A stretch of 32,114 nt of DNA from Caulobacter sp. Its GTDB lineage: Bacteria > Pseudomonadota > Alphaproteobacteria > Caulobacterales > Caulobacteraceae. The stretch is from the NCBI GenBank assembly GCA_029866155.1, contig JARWZW010000035.1, forward strand, positions 1 through 32,114, given 5' to 3'. Each line of letters begins with the position of its first letter. The first letter of the stretch is position 1. Position numbers and translations under genes: made by a program. Below the pieces are notes generated by a model, which had not been told where the DNA came from, did not search any database, and saw only the letters and a list, made by a program, of their open reading frames with translations. Positions 28,584-32,114 of the stretch are shown piece by piece.

Positions 28584-28988
28584 GCGCGGCTCTCGTGGCG
28601 TCCCTGTTGCAATGCGATCGATACCGCGGACCGTTACGGCTCCATCCCTTGGGTGAGGCCGTTCGATCCGTCAGTTTGGTGGCTTTTCAGCAACAAATTG
28701 CCAATTCAGGGCGCAATGAAGCCTCTAGCAGGGCAGGATCGTGTGACAGGTCCGTGATCCTGGCAAGCGGAATCTTTGTGCGCCGCAACATTGTGGTGCG
28801 GCGCAGCGATCCGGCTTCGCTGTCGTGGCCCGTCCAGTTGCCGCAAGGACACAGATTCCCCCGTTGCGTGGGGACAGGGCGCCCGCATCCCCGATGCTGC
28901 CGAACGGAAACCGGCTGAGCCTGGACAAACTGTCCCCAGGTTGGCGCTCAAACTGTCGCCGCCCCGGGCCATGGTTTAAGAGGCCGTC
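28584..28988. other. Divergent intergenic region between ccr and the crotonase gene
   Basis: This 405-bp stretch has no convincing gene; the frames that cross it are short and lack family resemblance. It should contain the promoters of both directions. It is rich in TTGC/GCAA: TGTTGCAATGC at 28605, CAGCAACAAATTG near 28689, and the 16-mer TTGTGCGCCGCAACAT at 28776. The last overlaps an inverted repeat with 8-bp arms at 28779-28805. No clear -35/-10 pair can be chosen. Confidence 0.6.
28779..28805. promoter_or_regulatory. Inverted repeat with 8-bp arms in the ccr/crotonase gap
   Basis: TGCGCCGC and GCGGCGCA are perfect complements around an 11-base centre. No U-run follows, so it is not a typical terminator. 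It could be an operator or an mRNA hairpin in the leader of either divergent gene. It overlaps the 16-mer that has a close relative upstream of ecm. Confidence 0.4.
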
Positions 28989-29714
28989 ATGACCCTGCAT
29001 CTGACCCGGCCCCTTGAGGGGGTTGTCCTGCTCGAACTGGACCACGCGCCGGCCAATGCGCTCTGCATGGCGCTCCGGGATGATCTTTCGTGCGCGCTTG
29101 AGCAGATCGAGCGCGACACCACCGTCCGGGCCGCGGTCCTGACGGGGCGGGGGCGGGCCTTCTGCGCCGGCGACGACCTGCTGGAGGCCGCGGCCCGCGG
29201 ACCTTCGGGGGTCGAGGCGGTCCTTGGGTTCGGCGGCTTGATGGACCAGGTCGCCGGGCTGCGGGTTCCCGTGGTGGCGGCCGTCAATGGCTGGGCCCTG
29301 GGCGGCGGTCTGGAACTGGCCCTGGCCTGCGACATCCGGATCGCCGCGCCGGGCGCCCTCTTCACGGCCTCGGGGGTCAATGTCGGGCTGATGGCCTCGG
29401 TCAGGCGCCTGCCCCGGCTTGTCGGCGAGGGGGCCGCCAAGGCCATGCTTCTGACCGGTTCGCCCTGCGACGCCCAGACCGCCCTGCGCACCGGCCTGGT
29501 CACCGCCATCGAGGAGTCGGTCCTCACCGCGGCCCTGGCCATCGCCGGGCGGATCGCCAGCCGGGCTCCCCTGTCTGTCGAGGCGACCAAGAGGGCTGTG
29601 GCCGGACAGGGCGACGAGACCGCAGTGCTTGCCGCCCTGTTCCACAGCCAGGACCACCAGCAGGCCCTGAAGGACTTCGCCGCCAAGAAGACGCCGGTCT
29701 TTCACCGGCGCTGA
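28989..29714 (+). CDS. Crotonase-fold protein (enoyl-CoA hydratase/isomerase family), atypical active site
   Basis: The 241-aa protein has the crotonase pattern: ANALCMALRDDL, AAVLTGRGRAFCAGDD (oxyanion-hole strand), VVAAVNGWALGGGLELALAC and the C-terminal helices. E109 in GGGLELA matches the first catalytic Glu of enoyl-CoA hydratase (E144 in rat). The second Glu (E164) falls at G129 when the segment is aligned without gaps through F125, so ordinary hydration of enoyl-CoA is unlikely to work in the usual way. Single-Glu crotonases include decarboxylases and thioesterase-like members. It lies between ccr and ecm, so a role in acyl-CoA handling in the ethylmalonyl-CoA pathway, perhaps removing a side product, is a reasonable inference but unproven. 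Confidence 0.9.
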   Translation: MTLHLTRPLEGVVLLELDHAPANALCMALRDDLSCALEQIERDTTVRAAVLTGRGRAFCAGDDLLEAAARGPSGVEAVLGFGGLMDQVAGLRVPVVAAVNGWALGGGLELALACDIRIAAPGALFTASGVNVGLMASVRRLPRLVGEGAAKAMLLTGSPCDAQTALRTGLVTAIEESVLTAALAIAGRIASRAPLSVEATKRAVAGQGDETAVLAALFHSQDHQQALKDFAAKKTPVFHRR

Positions 29715-29792
29715 AGGCCTGGGCGATTTCGCCGGGCCTGCGTGCTTCAGCTTCGACCGGTGACTCCACCAGCGACCTGAGCCCACGCAAAA

Positions 29793-29808
29793 TTGTTGCG
29801 CTGCACAA
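29793..29808 (-). promoter_or_regulatory. 16-bp motif upstream of ecm, related to one before the crotonase gene
   Basis: On the minus strand it reads TTGTGCAGCGCAACAA. The 16-mer at 28776-28791 reads TTGTGCGCCGCAACAT, so 13 of 16 bases agree. It is partly palindromic and ends 25 bp before the ecm start, a position suited to transcription control. The sharing suggests a common regulator of the locus. Confidence 0.35.
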
Positions 29809-29833
29809 GGTCCATCGCCATGATCCCCGCCCC

Positions 29834-31819
29834 ATGAGCAAGCCCTTCCAGCACGCCCCCGATGCGCCGTGGATCTTCCGCACCTATGCGGGCCATTCCA
29901 CCGCCGCCAAGTCCAACGCCCTGTACCGGCGCAATCTGGCGGCGGGCCAGACCGGCCTGTCCGTGGCCTTCGATCTGCCGACCCAGACCGGCTATGACGC
30001 CGATCACATCCTGTCCAAGGGCGAGGTGGGCAAGGTCGGTGTGCCGGTCGGCCATCTGGGCGACATGAGGACCCTGTTCGAGGCGATCCCCCTGGACCGC
30101 ATGAACACCTCCATGACCATCAACGCCCCGGCCGCCTGGCTGCTGGCCATGTATGTGGCCCTGGCGGATGAACAGGGCGCGCCGCGCGCCGGCCTGCAGG
30201 GCACGACCCAGAACGATCTGATCAAGGAGTATCTCAGCCGGGGCACCTATATCTTCCCGCCCCAGCCCTCCCTGCGGCTGATCGGCGACATGGTGGCCTG
30301 GTGCTATCGCGAAACGCCGAAATGGAACCCGATCAATGTCTGCAGCTATCACCTGCAGGAGGCCGGGGCGACGCCGGAACAGGAGCTCGCCTATGCGCTG
30401 GCCACGGCCATCTCGGTGCTGGACACGGTCCGGGCGGGAGGCCAGGTGCCGGAGGCCGACTTCGAGATCGTCTGTTCAAGGATCAGCTTCTTCGTCAATG
30501 CCGGGGTGCGGTTCGTCACCGAGCTCTGCAAGATGCGCAGCTTCACCGCCCTGTGGGACGAGATCCTGCAGGACCGCTATGGCGTCCAGGACCCCAAGGC
30601 CCGGCGCTTCCGCTATGGCGTCCAGGTCAACAGCCTGGGCCTGACCGAGCAGCAGCCCGAGAACAACCCCTACCGGATCCTTCTGGAGGCCCTGGCCGTC
30701 ACCCTCAGCAAGGACGCCCGCTGCCGGGCCCTTCAGCTGCCGGCCTGGAACGAGGCCCTGGGCCTGCCCCGGCCCTGGGACCAGCAATGGTCCCTGCGGA
30801 TGCAGCAGGTCCTGGCCTATGAGACCGACCTGCTGGAGTACGAAGACCTGTTCGCCGGCAGCCATGTGGTCGAGGCCAAGGTCAACGAGCTGAAATCTGG
30901 CGCCCTGGCCGAACTGGCCCTGATCGACGGGATGGGCGGGGCCGCCGCCGCCATTGGTTACATGAAGGAACAACTGGTCGGCTCCAACGCCAACCGCTTC
31001 CGCAAGATCGAGACGGGCGAGATGACCGTCGTCGGGGTCAACCGCTGGACCGACACCGCCGACTCGCCGCTGTCGGCCGGCGAGGGCTCGATCGAGACGG
31101 TGGATCCCCGGCTGGAGGCCGAGGTGGTTGGCAAGCTCAAGGCCTGGCGCGCCGCCCGCGACCAGGGGGCCGCTGACGCCGCCCTGGCCGACCTCAAGGC
31201 CGCCGCCGCCGACGGGCGCAACATCATGGAGCCCTCCATCGCCGCCGCCCGGGCGGGGGTCACGACCGGCGAATGGAGCTTCGCCCTGCGCGAGGTGTTC
31301 GGCGAGTATCGCGGCCCCACCGGGGTGGCGGTCGTTGTCGCTTCGGGCGAGGCCGAGGACCTTCTCGCCGTCCGGGCCGAGGTGGAGCGGGTATCCCTGG
31401 CCCTGGGCCGGACCCTGACCTACCTGATCGGCAAGCCGGGCCTGGACGGCCACAGCAACGGCGCCGAACAGATCGCCACCCGGGCCCGGGCCAGCGGCAT
31501 GGAGGTCATCTATGACGGCATCCGGTCGACCCCGGAAGAGATCGTCGCCCGCGCCGCCGGGTCAAAGGCGCACGTCGTGGGCCTCTCCATCCTGTCCGGC
31601 TCGCATCTGGACCTGGTCCAGGAAGTGGTGCGGCTGATGCGGGTCGCAGGCCTTGACCACATCCCGGTCGTGGTCGGCGGCATCATCCCGCCGGAAGACG
31701 CCCTGATCCTGAAACAGATGGGCGTCCGCCGGGTCTATACGCCCAAGGACTTCAAGATGACCGACATCATGATGGATGTGGTCAAGGTCGTGGAACAGTC
31801 GGCCCTGACCGAGGCCTGA
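29834..31819 (+). CDS. ecm: Ethylmalonyl-CoA mutase (coenzyme B12-dependent)
   Basis: This enzyme rearranges (2R)-ethylmalonyl-CoA to (2S)-methylsuccinyl-CoA in the ethylmalonyl-CoA pathway. The 661-aa protein is a single chain with an N-terminal substrate-binding TIM barrel (about 1-500; RTYAGHSTAAKSNALYRRN, LPTQTGYDADH) and a C-terminal B12 domain. The cobalamin motif is DGHSNG, with D538 and H540, the lower axial ligand, then GLSILSGSH and VVVGGIIPPEDA. Single-chain length of about 660 and the pairing with ccr favour Ecm (MeaA-like) over methylmalonyl-CoA mutase, which is usually longer or in two subunits. The 119-bp gap after the crotonase gene contains a motif that may reflect its own promoter. 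Confidence 0.93.
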   Translation: MSKPFQHAPDAPWIFRTYAGHSTAAKSNALYRRNLAAGQTGLSVAFDLPTQTGYDADHILSKGEVGKVGVPVGHLGDMRTLFEAIPLDRMNTSMTINAPAAWLLAMYVALADEQGAPRAGLQGTTQNDLIKEYLSRGTYIFPPQPSLRLIGDMVAWCYRETPKWNPINVCSYHLQEAGATPEQELAYALATAISVLDTVRAGGQVPEADFEIVCSRISFFVNAGVRFVTELCKMRSFTALWDEILQDRYGVQDPKARRFRYGVQVNSLGLTEQQPENNPYRILLEALAVTLSKDARCRALQLPAWNEALGLPRPWDQQWSLRMQQVLAYETDLLEYEDLFAGSHVVEAKVNELKSGALAELALIDGMGGAAAAIGYMKEQLVGSNANRFRKIETGEMTVVGVNRWTDTADSPLSAGEGSIETVDPRLEAEVVGKLKAWRAARDQGAADAALADLKAAAADGRNIMEPSIAAARAGVTTGEWSFALREVFGEYRGPTGVAVVVASGEAEDLLAVRAEVERVSLALGRTLTYLIGKPGLDGHSNGAEQIATRARASGMEVIYDGIRSTPEEIVARAAGSKAHVVGLSILSGSHLDLVQEVVRLMRVAGLDHIPVVVGGIIPPEDALILKQMGVRRVYTPKDFKMTDIMMDVVKVVEQSALTEA

Positions 31820-31827
31820 GAGCGCTA

Positions 31828-31851
31828 CCCTTCTCCCCCGGGGGAGAAGGG
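31828..31851. terminator. Perfect 24-nt palindrome between convergent genes
   Basis: CCCTTCTCCCCC is directly followed by its exact complement GGGGGAGAAGGG. It lies 8 bp after the ecm stop and 11 bp before the stop of the converging right-edge gene. It lacks a U-run, so if it ends transcription it would be as a bidirectional, not a classical intrinsic, terminator. It may also be one copy of a dispersed C/G-rich palindromic repeat common at 3' ends in related genomes. Confidence 0.5.
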
Positions 31852-31862
31852 ACTCAATCCGG

Positions 31863-32114
31863 TCAGGCCTCTTCGGTTTCGCCGGGCGCGCCTTCGAAGG
31901 TCTTGGGGGTGCGGCGACGGCGGGGCTTGGGGGCAGGGGCCTCAGCCGCCGGTTCTTCCCGGGGCTCGGCGCCGCGGGTCAGGAAACCGGGCAGTTCGGA
32001 GACGGCGCCGTCCTGGCCGCGCAGTCTTGGCGAGGATGCTCTTGGCGAGGATGCTCTTGGCGAGGGTTCCCGGGGCGAGCTCTCGGCCGGCGGTTCCGGG
32101 GTCAGGGGCGCTGC
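31863..32114 (-). CDS. C-terminal tail of a low-complexity protein, cut by window edge
   Basis: The frame from the TGA at 31863 is open for 83 codons to the edge and its start lies outside. The visible tail is Pro/Arg/Glu/Ala-rich and includes a run of PRASS units, SELPGFLTRG, then KPRRRRTPKTFEGAPGETEEA at the end. A basic patch followed by an acidic C-terminus suggests a nucleic-acid-binding protein with a disordered tail. DUF4167 proteins of Caulobacterales can have such tails and lie near prfA in relatives, but identification needs the missing part. Confidence 0.5.
   Translation of the reverse strand, partial: AAPLTPEPPAESSPREPSPRASSPRASSPRLRGQDGAVSELPGFLTRGAEPREEPAAEAPAPKPRRRRTPKTFEGAPGETEEA
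32025..32065 (-). repeat. 15-bp tandem repeat inside the right-edge coding tail
   Basis: The unit TCTTGGCGAGGATGC occurs twice in full and a third time for 11 bases. It is in frame and encodes the repeated pentapeptide PRASS/SPRAS. Copies are identical, which points to recent slippage or unequal exchange. Confidence 0.8.

Noticed and set aside
27300..28757. A 485-codon rightward open frame over ccr
   Set aside because: It is a shadow of the ccr coding strand; ccr is certain on the minus strand.

Overview
This is a GC-rich, densely coded chromosomal window from an alphaproteobacterium, most likely of the Caulobacterales (Caulobacter or Phenylobacterium-like). That placement rests on the runs ispH-thrB-rnhA and SDHAF4/rsmB, a TIGR02301-family protein, a crotonyl-CoA carboxylase/reductase with ethylmalonyl-CoA mutase, and a CtrA-type box with TTAA-N7-TTAA spacing. 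It is inferred from gene content and motif recall, because no database search was possible. I see no tRNA, rRNA, CRISPR array, insertion sequence or prophage gene.

Left part (1-8.6 kb): mostly housekeeping. A leftward group holds a small unknown protein, rsmB (16S rRNA m5C967 methyltransferase), rpe (ribulose-phosphate epimerase) and the start of another gene cut by the window edge. An SDHAF4-like succinate dehydrogenase assembly factor diverges from it. Next come a Gly-rich secreted protein under a CtrA-like box, a leftward pair (secreted unknown protein, then argS), and a rightward run ispH-thrB-rnhA.

Middle (8.6-12.3 kb): this looks accessory. A membrane-anchored sulfatase sits behind a 35-bp near-palindrome. 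It is followed by a two-gene operon of a Tat-exported lipoprotein of the nitroreductase/Acg type and a MarR regulator. Two identical 17-bp copies of a perfect palindrome lie in the promoter of that operon, one in the -35/-10 spacer and one just past the -10. The region ends in two palindromic repeat elements of equal size.

Centre (12.3-25.1 kb, all leftward): nfeD and an SPFH/QmcA membrane pair, a TIGR02301 protein, pgeF, a glutathione S-transferase, a methyl-accepting chemotaxis protein coupled to a small exported protein, carB, an epoxide hydrolase, a quinone-oxidoreductase-like MDR enzyme and a Pro-rich protein of unknown function.

Right part (25.2-32.1 kb): prfA with yedK (abasic-site protein), a small DUF2171 protein, then the ethylmalonyl-CoA pathway locus. 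Here ccr (leftward) diverges from a crotonase-fold gene and ecm (rightward). The crotonase lacks one of the two canonical hydratase glutamates. A related 16-bp motif occurs upstream of both rightward genes. The window closes with a perfect 24-nt palindrome between convergent genes and the C-terminal tail of a low-complexity protein. The most interesting signals are the twin-operator MarR circuit, the atypical crotonase between ccr and ecm, the CtrA-like box, and the palindrome before the sulfatase. I found no clear wholly new multi-gene system.
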